From: Hirudo medicinalis
Taxonomy: Eukaryota; Annelida; Clitellata; Hirudinida; Hirudinidae
Length of the DNA stretch: 57,500 nt
Direction of reading: 5' to 3'
NCBI GenBank assembly: GCA_011800805.1
Contig: MPNW01000229.1
Location: forward strand, 31,327-88,826
Numbering within the stretch: the stretch's first letter is position 1; every line of letters begins with the position of its first letter. A model generated the notes under the pieces. The model did no database searches. It saw nothing but the letters and a program-made list of their open reading frames with translations, and was not told where the DNA came from. Made by a program: the position numbers and the translations under genes. Positions 30,137 to 42,623 of the stretch are shown here, piece after piece.

Positions 30137-33100
30137 GATGTTTGTTCAAACAACGCACCTGTTGCCAACTTATCGCCGGGTGGTAACAAATTTATGAGCA
30201 ACAACGATGAAGACGAGGACGGCTCGGCTGCTGGGTTCAGATCTCCACACGAGAATGGACAGAGGATAAAGCCTTTTTCGCCCGAATCGCACTACAAGTC
30301 TCAAATCTTCATGCAGTCAGGTACTATTTCTATTGAAAACCATGTTCTCATTAGAGAAAAAAAAAGGCAGAAGTGAATCGATCGATTAGCTAGCAATAAA
30401 AATGAATATGTAAAAAATCGAATAACCAGGCCGTACGGTTATGGAAGTAGCTGTTATAGGGCGAGACATAATGGGATTACCTTGTATCTTCTATCTTGTG
30501 CAAGTGGAAGTGTTTCAATCAAGCAAAAAAGTTCTGAAAATTAGAGTAAAGATAATAAGTAAATAAGCAGGCAGCTTATTAAATATAATTGATGCAATAG
30601 CAAGTCATAATTTGTTGAGAAGCATTTGTAATCACGAAGGGGAGAAAATCTAATGTTGAAGCAGTATTTACGACTTCAGTTCAAAGATCTGGATTTGTAG
30701 AATACATTCCTTAACTGTTATTTCTAGTGCTTGATTTGCATAAAAGCAAGTCAACCTTGGAACTACGTGAAGGAAGTCGAAACTGTAAGTGATTTTATTT
30801 GCCATCAGTAGGGATGGAGAAAATTATGATGGACATAATGTCGTTCGCCGTGCAGGGTCCCCTGAGGCACATCACCCAAGCCAGCCGTGCGACGTGTTTC
30901 CTCGTTTTCCTCCCTCCATAGTTGATGCCAACCTGCACCACAGACTGACCAGAGGGTCCGGGGCTTCCGGACTCCCCGAGAGGTTCCACCATCATCCCGG
31001 CCTGAACGGGGGGCCCTTGATGCCGGGAGGAGGCGTGGTGCCCTCCAAGCTCCACGGAGACTTGATGCGCGCCGAAGAGAAGAACGTGTCCAGCAGCACC
31101 GGAATAGGATCCCATCAGGTCAAGACTTTTAGGGCCATCCGATGCTACCACTGTCGAATGTGCGACCAGGTAAGACCGGGAGTTACTCGTCCACTAATAA
31201 ATTTTGTCCAAATGTATGTGTAATTGAATCGATTCTATTTAATCTTTCATTTGTTGGTAATTACCGTTTGACTTTGAAGATTATTTTTAAATTCTGGTTT
31301 TTGGCTTAAATCCTGAACATTGTGCTTTCCGCATGTTAAATATCAGAGTTTTGGTTCTTTTTGAATGCGACTTGGTTGATCAGAAGGAAAATGCTTTCTT
31401 TGATGATTAATCAGGCTGCTATCGTCAATTTAGTTAATTAATGTTTTCACAAGCAAAATATAAGATCTGTCTACTCTTGCAGTTACTCTGAGAATATGAA
31501 AAAGGAATTTTTGTTCGTCGCTTTTTCCAGGACTTTTGATTTCAAAAGCAGCGTAGATAATGTGCCGAAGTTTTAGGAAACATTTAATTCGAACAAGTAA
31601 AGCCTTGCATCTTGGAGTATCTTAATTTGGATTGTTTAATTTTGACAGGAATTTGTCAACAAGTCTGACATGCAGAGACATGCCAAGGAGATTCACAGAA
31701 TGGAGGATAAGGGATACAAGTGTGTCAAATGTCTCAAGTCTTTCCCCTCGTCTCAACAGCTGGCGCAGCATTCTCTCGTCCACACCAACGTTCGGAAGTA
31801 CCCTTGCAGATTCTGTGATAAGGCATTCAAGCAGTTGTCCCATGTACAGCAACATCTGAGGATTCATACTGGTTTGTTTTCTCTACTGGATTTTCTCATT
31901 TGCTTTTGAAACATCCACCTGGCTTTTACGAAAGTGGCCGTCAATGCGCTCTTCTCTGATCGTGCCGACAGGTGCTAATCGCCCGACCTCTTAAACTGCC
32001 CACTTCTCCTGTCGTCGACGTCGTCCCTTACCAGGGCATGACTTTTGAGCCCCAACAAACCCAGTTGGAAAAGTTATTTGTTCTCAAGAGCATCTATCTT
32101 GTTAAAAACGAACGCCTATTAACCATTAATCATTAATGGACGTCCGATAATTGTCGCTCCTCATCGTCGTCTCGATCTTTTGCCGTCGACGAGGGCGTGA
32201 AGTGCGGACGGATCGGCGGAGGAGTGATGATTTTCGTAGAATGTTTTCGTTAATAACTTTTGTTAAAAATAATAATGTCAAGTGCTTCGTCGAGCTTCAG
32301 TTTAAATCACTGTTTTTATTCCAACACTAAATAAATCAACATCCGATTTAATATTTCTAAAACATAAATTAACATTTTGTTGCCGGACTGAACTTGTGCC
32401 GTGCAGTTGCTCGACTTTTATATTTTATTCGACAAAAGGGGAGAGGCCTTATCAATGTGCCGTGGAGGGTTGTTCAAAGTCTTTTCGCCAGTTGTCGAGC
32501 CTGCAACAGCACATCAAAGGCCACAACATACCACTACCCAAGTCCTACTCGATTCTCCATTCGGCACCCTCGGCCGCCGCCGACCTACCCAAGGATAAAG
32601 TGAGATTCGTTTGCTTGTTTTTTGTGCTTGAATTTTGGAGCAACCTATCTAGTATGCACATTTGAATAATGCCAAGAATTAAATTCAATAGAATCCACTT
32701 GCTTATCTGTGTTTGTCTTTCTTGCAGATAAGAACTAGCTTAGCTCGACCTACCAACTTGATATGTCAGATATGTGAGAAACACTGTGCCAATGAGATCA
32801 GATATTTCCAGCACATCCACAAGCATCATCCTGATTTCTGGAGGGTTTTCTCCAGCGGAAGGCCGCTGTCAGACTTCATCGACATTGACGACGAGAGACC
32901 TATCGGAGGCCATGGAACTGCTTCGAGGTAAAACGTCCACCTAAAAATGATTTTCCTTTAAAAATTAAAGTCATTTTTTATGAACTCCCACAGATCACTG
33001 TATGCCAGTAGGATGGACAGGGGTGGATCCATGGGTGGCGAGGACTGTGGCGGAAGCCTGTTGATTGGCGGAGAAGAGAGAGGAACATCTCAGAGCGAAC

Positions 33101-34458
33101 CGCTGCTATCTTGCCGTGTCTGCAAGAAACTCTTTGCTAGAGAGGCTTACCTGCTGCGCCACCTGGAAACGAACAAAGAGGACGAGCAGCACAGAGCCAG
33201 TCTCATTGAAATGAGAAAAGACAGCACGGCATTCTTCGCCGCCGCAAGGTACGATTCGAGCACTCTTGTAGATGAGATTAAGATGGAAGGAGATTCTGAC
33301 ATGGTGGGAGGCACAGGCAGCACGGGAGGAATGAACGAAGGTCGTTCGTCAGCTTCGAATGGAGTCGACGATGTCTTCAGGGGATCCTCATCCTCTCAGA
33401 GTGGTCTAAATGTCGATGAAGCAGTCAAGATGAGGTCCAGATCAAACAGCCCTCCCAATGGACCCATCAGCATTAAGAATAGCCAGGTGGGAGTCGAAGA
33501 CTTATTCCAAGGTCGGAACAGTACGAACTCTGAACAACAGCAGCAACAAGGGATTCTGACAACATCTTCTTCCTCATCTTCATCATCAGGGAATTCTGAT
33601 CTGGAACTTTTCTCTCCCTCTTCATCTACATCTGCCTCTCAGCTGCAAACATCTTCATCTCACAATAACCACAGCACTCATCCTTCACAACATCGCTTCT
33701 ATTCTGATCAGCATCAGAGGTTCGATGCTTGTCGCGGTGATGCCCTGCCGTTCTCGGCTACTCCGGGCCCCCTTTATTACAGCTTGTCCCATAGTCAGTC
33801 TGCTTTCTTTGGGGGAAGGCGCAGGTCAAACGAGGCAGAGCAACTCTATAGGCGCCGCTCGGAGGTCATGAATCCGTTCTCTTCATTGGATTTCTCTGCA
33901 GGCACCAGAGATTTTATGGGGCGCGACCTTATGAGTCGAGATTTGATGGGGCGTGACCTAATAGGCAGGGATGCCATGACACCTTTCTATTCTCCTCCAC
34001 ACATGGATGAGCGCAGAGCAACTGGGAGCGAAGATATGTTTCCAGGAGTCGGAAGCATGGGCGGCATGTTCGATCATTCGGCCGCTTCGGCCGCTGCCGC
34101 AGGAAGATTAATATCTGGTCTCAGGTAAATGTTTTGATTGCTTTCTTGCGTGACTACCTGTGTCGGGAAAGTCTTCTCTGAGATTGTAAGCAATAAGTGA
34201 TCGGAATACTTGAGAGACCAGAACTTTGAAAAGTTTCCTTGAAGTGAGAAAATTCGAGATGTTTCTTCGTTACTTATTTTTCTTTTGTCGGAAGTCACAT
34301 GCAGAAACATCTGTAAATCGAGTCTGAGTTGCAGATTGATTTTTAGCTTCACAAACGGCCCGCACTTCGATCGGCCATCATCGTCCGATAAGGACGACGA
34401 TCGGGTCGTTTGGCCCCAAGCCTTTGTCCTGTCGAAATATCTCGAGGTTCTCGAATGA
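30137..34458 (+). CDS. C2H2 zinc-finger factor, rotund/lin-29/ZNF384 family (start exon not found)
   Basis: Nuclear transcription factor of the family controlling developmental timing and appendage/neuron fate. Exons: 30137-30320, 30856-31169, 31649-31871, 32439-32599, 32728-32927, 32994-34124, 34347-34458; 774 codons plus stop, in frame throughout. Six fingers match the family order: YHCRMCDQEF..KSDMQRH, YKCVKCLKSF, YPCRFCDKAFKQLSHVQQH, the GERPYQC..GC four-spacer finger, then two looser ones (LICQICEKH, LSCRVCKKLF..EAYLLRH). Fingers 4-5 and 5-6 are separated by long inserts, and finger 6 has Asn where the last His should be. A Ser/Gln/His-rich tail follows. The frame reads TAA at 34126, but that TAA overlaps a donor (CAG|GTAAAT). 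The acceptor at 34346 adds about 36 residues (SFTNGPHFDRP...EVLE), so two C-termini are possible. Confidence 0.85.
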
Positions 34459-36417
34459 CACGCATCGTCGGAAAGAGTTTTATCTCTATGAGGTGCGAGT
34501 TCGTCGTGCGCAGCAAGACGTCCAGTTCGACGTTTGCCGACTCCCCATTTCCGGAATGTTTTTTGTTGGAGTATTTATTCTCATCCGGTTCATTTACTTA
34601 TACATTTGCGACATTCGTCTGTTGCTTTTTTCGTTTTTATGTTGCTTCCTTTTTTTTTAAATCTAAATTAAATTTTATTCGTCAAATTAGGTTTTGAATT
34701 TTTTTTCCCTCTAAATTATTCATTCAAAATTGTTGTTGTTTGATCCCGGTTCATTCAACTCCTTCTTCATGTCTTCACAAAGGATCCTCTTTTGAAGTTG
34801 CCTTCCCTTTTCCCAGGCTCTTTACCAGGATCCCTACGATCTTTTGCGGAGCGGCACGCTTGCGAACGGATGCCTCCGCCGAAGACCTAGAGAACGATTT
34901 TTTTAAAGTTCACTTTCACCTGGACACGATTCTGTTTCGAAGAGCTTTTACTTTTATTATTTTCTTGCTAAGTTCCGGGAGGACGTTTCGAGTTCGTCGT
35001 TTCCACGCCATCTTCGGAGAGGATTGTACCTTGTAAAAAACGTTTTTGCAAGCAATCGAATGACATCTAATTTTAAATTTTATTTACATCTAAAACTTTT
35101 ATGCAACAGGAATGCATCTTCCTATAAGGTTTTTGATGAAGATTATGGTGGTCTTGGATATTCATTAGGCTTTTTGAGTCCTTTACGAAACAAGTCCGAT
35201 GATTTTCACTTCTTCAAAGATTTCAGTTAACCCCGAGAAAATCAATTTTTTGACTAAGCCACGCACGACTACTATATTTTTACTTTAGAGAGTTTCGTGG
35301 AATTTTCTGTAACCGTGATTCGACTAGAGTTTTTGTTTTTGCTCGGTTTTGATCTGTCCGTTGCATCGAAGTCACCTGTCGTGTATATAATCGTCTGCTT
35401 TGGATTTTTCTTGCTTCATCGGATCATTATATCATTCACTCATAATTACAGTAAAACTTTACTGTCTTGACGTCATCCGGCAATGGCGGCATTTAAAGTT
35501 TTTTGCCAATTCTAATTGCTACCTATGTCTGATATCGGCATCAAATCCACCATCGACCCTTTCGGGCTGGATATTTTGGAATTTGTGTAACATTTCACGT
35601 TATTTCTCGTCTGTGCCGACGTCTACCACGACGGCAAGAGAGGTTGCTGGAAATACAAATAAACACCCACTTTGGATGTTCTTAGTAGTTGTGCATCCAG
35701 CTGATGCTTGTCTTTCTTATGTTTCTTGTCCCCGTGCTTTTAAAACTTTATCAAATGAGTTTCTGCTTTGTTGGCGTTTTTCATCTTTTCAATTGGAATT
35801 TGTCGCCAATGGAGGCCAAACTTTGTTCAAATTTTTACATGATTGTTACGAGGAATTAGTCCTTCTTAACAAATTCAACCCTTTTTTACACGGTTTTGTT
35901 TTTCCTCTTCTTTTTTGCCGAGGCCCGGCAAATTCTGAGAATTTTCCTTCTGGAACTGTTGTTGGTTTTCGTTGCTCGAAGCGCCTCTAAACGAACGTTG
36001 TAATTCGGCGAGAGGAATACACATTAGCGCAACATCTACCATCCGTGTACTAGTGTCGAGTGTCGCGACTAGTTTTTTTTCCTTCACACGCTACTACATC
36101 TAACGCCAACCGAGTGAAACTACGAATTCGAGATGATGTTAGTGGTGTATGAATAAATAAAAATAGAGGCTGTATCTTATACTTTCAACTTTTTTGTTTG
36201 TCTTTTTCTCGAGCGGCGAAAATCGTACGTCTGCCGGTCGTCCCGCGCTTATTTGTTTACGTCTTGTCGCGAGGCTTCTTGTGCGTCATCATGGAGAGTT
36301 GGAAATATTTTATCGAAACGTTCAACTAGACCGTAGTAAGTGGCATTGTTGACGGCTCTGTACAGATTCTTTGCCGGTGCTTAACGACTCGGGCAACTGA
36401 CATAAACTTGAATATTC

Positions 36418-36465
36418 CTCCTCTTCCTCTTCTTCGTCCTCCTCCTCCTCCTCCTCCTCTTCCCC
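36418..36465 (+). repeat. (CTC/CTT)n pyrimidine tract
   Basis: CCTCTTCTTCGTCCTCCTCC-type run. Confidence 0.85.
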
Positions 36466-36756
36466 AATCGCGAAAAAAAGTGATCGGATAATAACCACCA
36501 CGGCGACGGAAACTTTGGAGAGGCTGCGATGCGCGGTTATTTGACGAAGGTCACTGTTTTACGACTGCAGACCGGCTGCTTCTTGAGTGTCAAGGCCGTG
36601 TTGAAGTCCCGCCAGGTGCTCATCTCATCCGGTGTCTGCGTCGGTCATCCAGACGCCGCATCACCACGCGGCATTGGCTCAATTCGTGTTTTCGTTTTTG
36701 CGTGTATTTCGTTTGCTGAAGTCTCCTTCCTTCTACAGTTTCTTTAATTCACTCTA

Positions 36757-36758
<2 letters not shown>

Positions 36759-36790
<32 letters not shown>

Positions 36791-36791
36791 T
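36759..36791 (+). repeat. (TTA)n microsatellite
   Basis: About eleven perfect TTA units. Confidence 0.9.
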
Positions 36792-38302
36792 TCTCGGCAT
36801 TGCTTCCCTTTCTCTTTTGTCATCTGCTCCTGCGTCCAGGCAACAGCTTACCTGAAGAATCATTGGCCACCTCCTCTTTTTTGTTCGATTAGATGCTACT
36901 TAGTGCGTGTCACAGGTTTTCATCAAGCAACGTACACCCGCCCGCGTGTCTCAATCTGATCACATTTGCTGGTAAGCCTCCTCTCTGCTTTTTTTTGCTC
37001 TTGCTTTGGTTTGTTTAGTACTTTGCTGAAGAAAATGAATTTTTTCCCGACCAGATGTCTTAATCTCAGATAATTGAAAAATATTTTTCACCCCCTTCCT
37101 TTCGTAGACATCATCATGAGTAATCTTTCAGACTTTTTTTCTTTTTTTTTTTTTTTAAGCAAAATATTTTCGAATTTCTCCGTGGCCTCGTTTTAAATCT
37201 CCGTTTACTCACTTCTTCGCTTTACCTGCTAATACGATGACCATCGAAGCCTATGTACCGTTGCTGACCAAAGTTGTAGCTCCTTTCCCAATTGCAGTTC
37301 TGCTTTGAACGTGTCCTTGAGGAAAAATCCAGCCGTTGTCATCTTCTACTGTTGGCTGCACATTCAGGCTGTTACGAATTGCCGGTAAGGATATAATTCG
37401 CCCTCCTGTACATAAATGTGTACATAGTACGTTGATGATGCGCGTAGTTTCGTCTTCATTGTTTACCTTAGCCACACGTACACACAGATATGCGGCATTG
37501 TTTTGTATTAACGATAGAAAGAAAGCATTTTTCCCCTCCCCAACATTTGTCTTGTAAATACATAACATATTTAACTGCAAAGACATGACTATTGGCCGAC
37601 CGATTCGATAGCTATCTGTCTATAATGTCAATTTGCCTGTGCGTTTGTTGTGGAGCGATTCAAGTGTATCCAAACATCTATTGAAATTTTCAAGACGAAC
37701 TTGTCCTTCGACGAAGGTCCCTGTTGTTCGACATGGTGGCGGAAGAATTCATCAGAGGCATTTCCTTTGTCCTTGATCTCCCCCTGCCATCGATCCATCG
37801 GTTCTTCTGATTGTCATCTTCGTCGTCTTCTTCTTTTTCCCCCGCTGGAAAAGTTGGACGCACGGATTTTTTATTTTTCCTACAATCGCTTGGCAATTAT
37901 TTTCCTGCCGATCGACGTGAACTGTTCTCTGGTTTTGGATCATTCGTTTTGCCATCTGGAACGGCCGAGTCGCTACCATCTCAGACTCCACTCCTAGCGA
38001 GTCAGAGACAGTCCTGTGCCGTGGTAGAATAGTTTCACTCTATATCTGGTGCAGATAAATCTGCTGTAGTCCGGTTGGTCGCAAAGGACCCGATGGAGAG
38101 AGGCTGTGGATCGAGAGATAGGTAATTAAGCTGTAATTAGACCAGTTTGTGTGTGGCCTCAAACATCAAGTGTTCTTCAATCCATAGTATAGTTTGATAT
38201 TTCGTCTTGTTCATGGCTTTCTTTCATCGCCTATCGTCAAATCTTCACCTCGAATTGAAAAATCAAGCACCTTCCGAAATTCTTATCGCCTCTGCCACCG
38301 CC

Positions 38303-38326
38303 ATCGTCGTCGTCGTCGTCGTCGTT
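38303..38326 (+). repeat. (CGT)n microsatellite
   Basis: About eight CGT units. Confidence 0.85.
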
Positions 38327-40336
38327 ACCATCGTCACCAGTGGTCTTGTTCAGAGGAAGTTTCAAGTAACGCTTGTCCAACAATAATAGACGATTGTGTA
38401 AGATTTGTGATTTTATATTGTGTAGCTCGTTATAGCTTTCATCTAGTTTTTAAAAAGTTCTTCGAATAAATTGTGTTGTTCAAGGGGTGCATTTTTTTTT
38501 GTGACGGAAAGTATTGATGGGATCGCTAGAGTAAGACATTTTTGGGTGATACCTTGGGTAGAACCTTAAAGAGGGTTCTACCTCAAAGCATCCGATAATG
38601 CAAGATAATTCCAAACCATCAACGTATTGAAAACTCCAGCTGTGGACGTCATTAGACAACCAAAAAGTTCCCTTTCCCTTAAATTAATTCTTATGGTGCC
38701 TAAATTTCGAAAAGAGGATCCGGTCACTTGGAGGAATTCCCCCCATGAATTTGCATTTTTATAGGATGTGCAAAGTGCAAAGAGTTTCTTTTCCCACATT
38801 CTCTCCCCTTCAACAAAAATAATTGTGATGAAACTTTTACCCTAGCACGGGTAGCGCTGTGACTGCGTGAGAACATTTTCTTAATTAGTTTAGGTTGAGG
38901 AGAAGCTCGCACAAAACTAGATGCTAAATATTTCACCAAGGAAGGATTTTTTTCGATTTTAAATTCCGTCCAGCTGAATCTTAAGTTTTGAGTTTTTATA
39001 AAACTTCACGTGCAGTTATATTACGATTTATTCGAGCAAAATTTCGAATTTAGCGTATCAAATTAATGCCATTTATTGTTATTATACGTATCCTTCTTGA
39101 TCGTTATCTGAAACATCAAATAACGTTTGTTTTTAAATGAAACCTATTCTTGATACATAAAAACGTGGAAGATGGGGGAAGTAAAAAATTTTATTCAAGA
39201 GAGATTACTGTTTTTGCTTGGAAATATGCTTTAAAATGAGAATCGTAATTTTCAATTGCATTCGTTAATTTTAAATTTAGCTGCAAGCTTTTTGCAGACT
39301 ACCTTTGCTGAGAAGGATGAAAAAATCGAAAAAGCAATGAATTTTTTTATCAGACGCAAAGATGTCTGGTAGGAAACAATAATGACCATCCGATGACATG
39401 CAAGAGGAAAAACTTTTTGGCGTGCGTAATTTGCATATGACCTTGAAAATGTAGACCCAGAGTACATAAACGTGGGAGCGCGGTTAATATTCATGCACCG
39501 TCCTAATCATCTAGCTATGCAACGGACGTTAATAAACAATTAAATAATATTCATGGACATAAAGATATTTGCCGTCGTTGCATTGCTAAGCAATGTCGTT
39601 CAATAAATAATCCGTCAATAATATAATATTTTGTTTACATTTTGAGACTAAACTTCTACAGAAAATATTAAAAATTTTATATTTTAAAAATGTGAAACGA
39701 AATAAATTGTCAAAAATCATAGCGATTCAATAATCGATATTTATAATAAATTTGGTTGAAAATTTCCAAAAGTTTTCAAACGAGGCGAAATGGCTCTTTT
39801 GATGATCTTTTTGTTACGATGATCAATGAACGAATTAAAAATTTAAAGCCTAGCCAAGGGAAAACTACAGCAATCCTAGCGAATGAAAAATAAAACTTGA
39901 ATTTAAAACCTGGGATTGTGTAATTATAGCCTCTATCTGGCTCGTCGAAAAATTGACAAACTTGCTAAAATGGCTGTAAATGTCAAATAAAATACATACA
40001 AAACGATTTAGACTTTAAATAACGATCGGAAAGCAGGAGAAAATAGCTTTTCACTGCAAGGTCACTGGTTCGGATTTGTTATCAAATCGTCAGCAATTTT
40101 CAGAGGCTGCTCAGAAATGATAACCGTACGTTAGAACTTTTAGGCATTCTCTGAAATAGAACTAAGTTCGTATTTGAGATTGAAGAGGAAAATCTGAAAA
40201 AAATCTTCTGGGGATCCGTGTTTTTTGTTGGCATCTGTTTCTCTGCGAAAGAAGGCGATACTAACTTGAGTGTCAAAATTAGCATAACTCGTAAATACAT
40301 ATAATTAAACTATATTAGTACATTGCAATAAATTAA

Positions 40337-40342
40337 GTTTTA
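40337..40342 (-). terminator. Poly(A) signal of the 402-aa gene
   Basis: AATAAA on the minus strand about 45 bases after the stop codon. Confidence 0.55.
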
Positions 40343-40385
40343 TTAGCTGCCGAGGTTCGCGTTACCTTGATAGAATTTAGAAAAG

Positions 40386-41594
40386 CTAGACAAGGGACAG
40401 AAGCCTCTTTCTGGAATTGTGTCTCTCGGGAACCGGAATTTTTGAGAATTTTTTGAATTCTCGAGTTTTAGTGGCAAAATTTTTGCTTAAATCCGGGAAA
40501 CTCTTGTAGCTTGATGATATTCCATGACGGATTGTCGAAGCCTCGTCACAGCGCAACGTAGATCTGGAGCGCGAAACTATTTGTTTCGCTTTGTCTTCGG
40601 GATCTTGTTTAACAATGTCTTCATCCTTGACCTTTCGAACAGTTCGTTTGCAGCTATTATTTAGGGCATTTAATCCATTGAAATTTTTGCTGTTCTGCAC
40701 TCTGAATGTCAAACCAAACTTATTTTGAGAATACAACTGATGATCTGATACAGATGTCTGATTCACCGCTGATGTCTTATTTACCGATGCATCTTCGCTT
40801 ACCTTCTTTAACGGCAAGGACTTGAGCTGATTTGGCACAGGATGAGGCCTTGATTTCGTCTTGGAAAGGGCTGAATCAATTTCTGCAAATAGACGCGTAT
40901 ATTTTTCTTTCAAATCCTCATCTTTCAGCTGCTCAGGCGAGATTATGCACTTAGATTGTTTTCTAAATTCGTTTTTTGGTCTCAAGACTATATCAGCGTC
41001 TGATTTCAAGTTCATCATCGACTTGCTGATGATTTTGTTCGCCCCAATAGAATTGCGTTTCTTCGTAAAACGTGCGACCTCATTTGTTGCTATTCTTCCA
41101 TTTGTTGCCAACTTTTGTGAAGGTACTTTTGAATTAGAATTGAAGTCTTTTCCTGAAACTGCAAGAGACTGGACGCTGCTTGTTCGCTGAAGTTTACTTT
41201 TTGAAATTTCTCTTGGGGAAATAATAACCCCCTGCTTCTTGGAAGATCGTAAAACGTGCTGGCCGCGTAAAGGTCTAGAGTTTGTAACTCCTAATATCTG
41301 ATGACTTTCAACTTTATCCAAAATGGAAATGCCTTGTTCAACTTTGAGATACTCCTCAAAAAGTAGTTCCATTCTGGTATTTAAATCCGGATCTTCGGGA
41401 ATTCCCGGATCAGGTATAGTCTCTAGGTCAACTCCAAGACTGGGAGGACAACTTTTTCGATGCACGGATTTAAAGTTGAACGACAGTTTGTCTGGAAGCA
41501 ACTTTAGATTTGAGTTACGTATGAGATGCCTTTTCTCTCTTAAATATGCAAGAGGAACATTGTTCCTTTTGGCGCGTTGTAGAGAATGTTTCAT
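40386..41594 (-). CDS. Unrecognised basic, intronless 402-aa protein
   Basis: A single uninterrupted minus-strand frame with M1 followed by KHSLQRAKRNN. I do not recognise a family. It is rich in Ser, Lys, Asn and Arg, has no signal peptide or membrane segment, and looks mostly disordered. The most ordered-looking part is residues about 65-100 (DPDLNTRMELLFEEYLKVEQ), with a second possible helix near 220-240 (EQLKDEDLKEKYTRLFAEID). The tail has repeated basic patches (KTREFKKFSKIPVP, NSRKRLLSL). AATAAA lies about 45 bases past the stop. The length, the poly(A) signal and codon-like composition argue for a real gene among multi-exon neighbours. A retrocopy or a cytoskeletal/nuclear linker are possibilities I cannot test. 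It is divergent from POLR2C. Confidence 0.7.
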   Translation of the reverse strand: MKHSLQRAKRNNVPLAYLREKRHLIRNSNLKLLPDKLSFNFKSVHRKSCPPSLGVDLETIPDPGIPEDPDLNTRMELLFEEYLKVEQGISILDKVESHQILGVTNSRPLRGQHVLRSSKKQGVIISPREISKSKLQRTSSVQSLAVSGKDFNSNSKVPSQKLATNGRIATNEVARFTKKRNSIGANKIISKSMMNLKSDADIVLRPKNEFRKQSKCIISPEQLKDEDLKEKYTRLFAEIDSALSKTKSRPHPVPNQLKSLPLKKVSEDASVNKTSAVNQTSVSDHQLYSQNKFGLTFRVQNSKNFNGLNALNNSCKRTVRKVKDEDIVKQDPEDKAKQIVSRSRSTLRCDEASTIRHGISSSYKSFPDLSKNFATKTREFKKFSKIPVPERHNSRKRLLSLV

Positions 41595-41599
41595 AATTT

Positions 41600-42620
41600 A
41601 AAAATGTAGGAAACACTTTTGTACAAACACTCTATAAATATAATTTATCAAGCGGCATAAAATCAAGCTACGGTATATAAAAGCGTGTTTCCTAGGCAAT
41701 CGCTTGGTTCTAGGGCTTGCAAAAAGCACCGGCTTGAAATTGTTGAAAAATACGCGTCAAGACATGTTCTGGGACTATTTAACTATTCATGAAACTAGCT
41801 TGTCGGTATCATTAAAATTTGATAAGCAGCCGAATTTCGTGCTTAAATCACGGTTTAGTTTATTATTCTCTAACAACTAGAATTGTAAATGTCACATTAT
41901 TAAAAGCTGTTTGGAAATTAGTAGCAGGCCAAATTTATGAACAAAATATGTTTGAATGTTTACTGTGTCAAATTGGAAATCATGCTCAAAGTGATGAAAG
42001 CTACGTTTTATTGGCTATGGAAACAAACTGAAACCTAACTGCATGTCAAGTTCTAAATAAAAGTGATGATAAGATTAATAATATTGACATAATATTATAA
42101 CACTATATTGTAGATAATAAAATGTTAAAAATGTATCATATTGCAAAATGCATTTAGAAAAGAAAAATTAATTATCTTTAATATTACTACAAACTTTTAG
42201 TCTATATCGATACTTTCAAATTTTGGTTTTGTTTATGCTTCACTGTATCGTCGATCGTTTTTTTTACTAGAGTCCGTGTGAGTTACATAAAATCTCATTA
42301 TTTTCATGTAATGAAATATGACCATTTAACACCAACAAAAAATGCTGCTATGTACTACACAAACAGTACGACTGAATGTTCTGTGTGATAGTTCGTTGTT
42401 AGCTTTTAGAGATTTGGATTTCGTATTCGTATCATTCGAATGTGAAGAATGCCTTGCATGAAAATGATAACTCTGCGATTGCAAATAATAGAGGCATGCT
42501 CACTGGCATTTATCTGAGGATAAGCTTTAATCATTCTTGTTTAAGATTTGAACAATTTTTAATGCTAATAGCATTCTTGATTCTGAGACAATTATATTTT
42601 TTCTTTATTTAACTGTTTAC
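41600..42620. other. Shared upstream region of the 402-aa gene and POLR2C
   Basis: About 1 kb between two divergent genes, with no coding exon. POLR2C must have a non-coding first exon here, because its ATG sits two bases after a splice acceptor (TTTACAG at 42622). Confidence 0.5.
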
Positions 42621-42623
42621 AGC

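Larger units (their letters stand above)
34460..40330. other. 5.9-kb gene-poor, pyrimidine-rich region
   Basis: Probably includes the 3' UTR of the zinc-finger gene (tandem AATAAA-like signals near 36150) and then intergenic DNA. The plus strand is markedly T/C-rich up to about 38.5 kb, which lengthens chance open frames. None, including a 196-codon frame at 35400-35990, resembles a known protein or shows splice structure. Confidence 0.45.

Noticed and set aside
33000..34128. Treating the 382-codon frame as a separate gene
   Set aside because: It begins after acceptor CCCACAG and joins in phase with the finger exons; it is the C-terminal exon of the zinc-finger gene.
35400..35990. 196-codon plus-strand open frame
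   Set aside because: No family resemblance, no splice or poly(A) logic, and it lies in a T/C-rich strand where stop codons are depleted; composition explains it.
36418..38326. CRISPR-like or coding meaning of the triplet runs
   Set aside because: Plain microsatellites in a eukaryotic contig.
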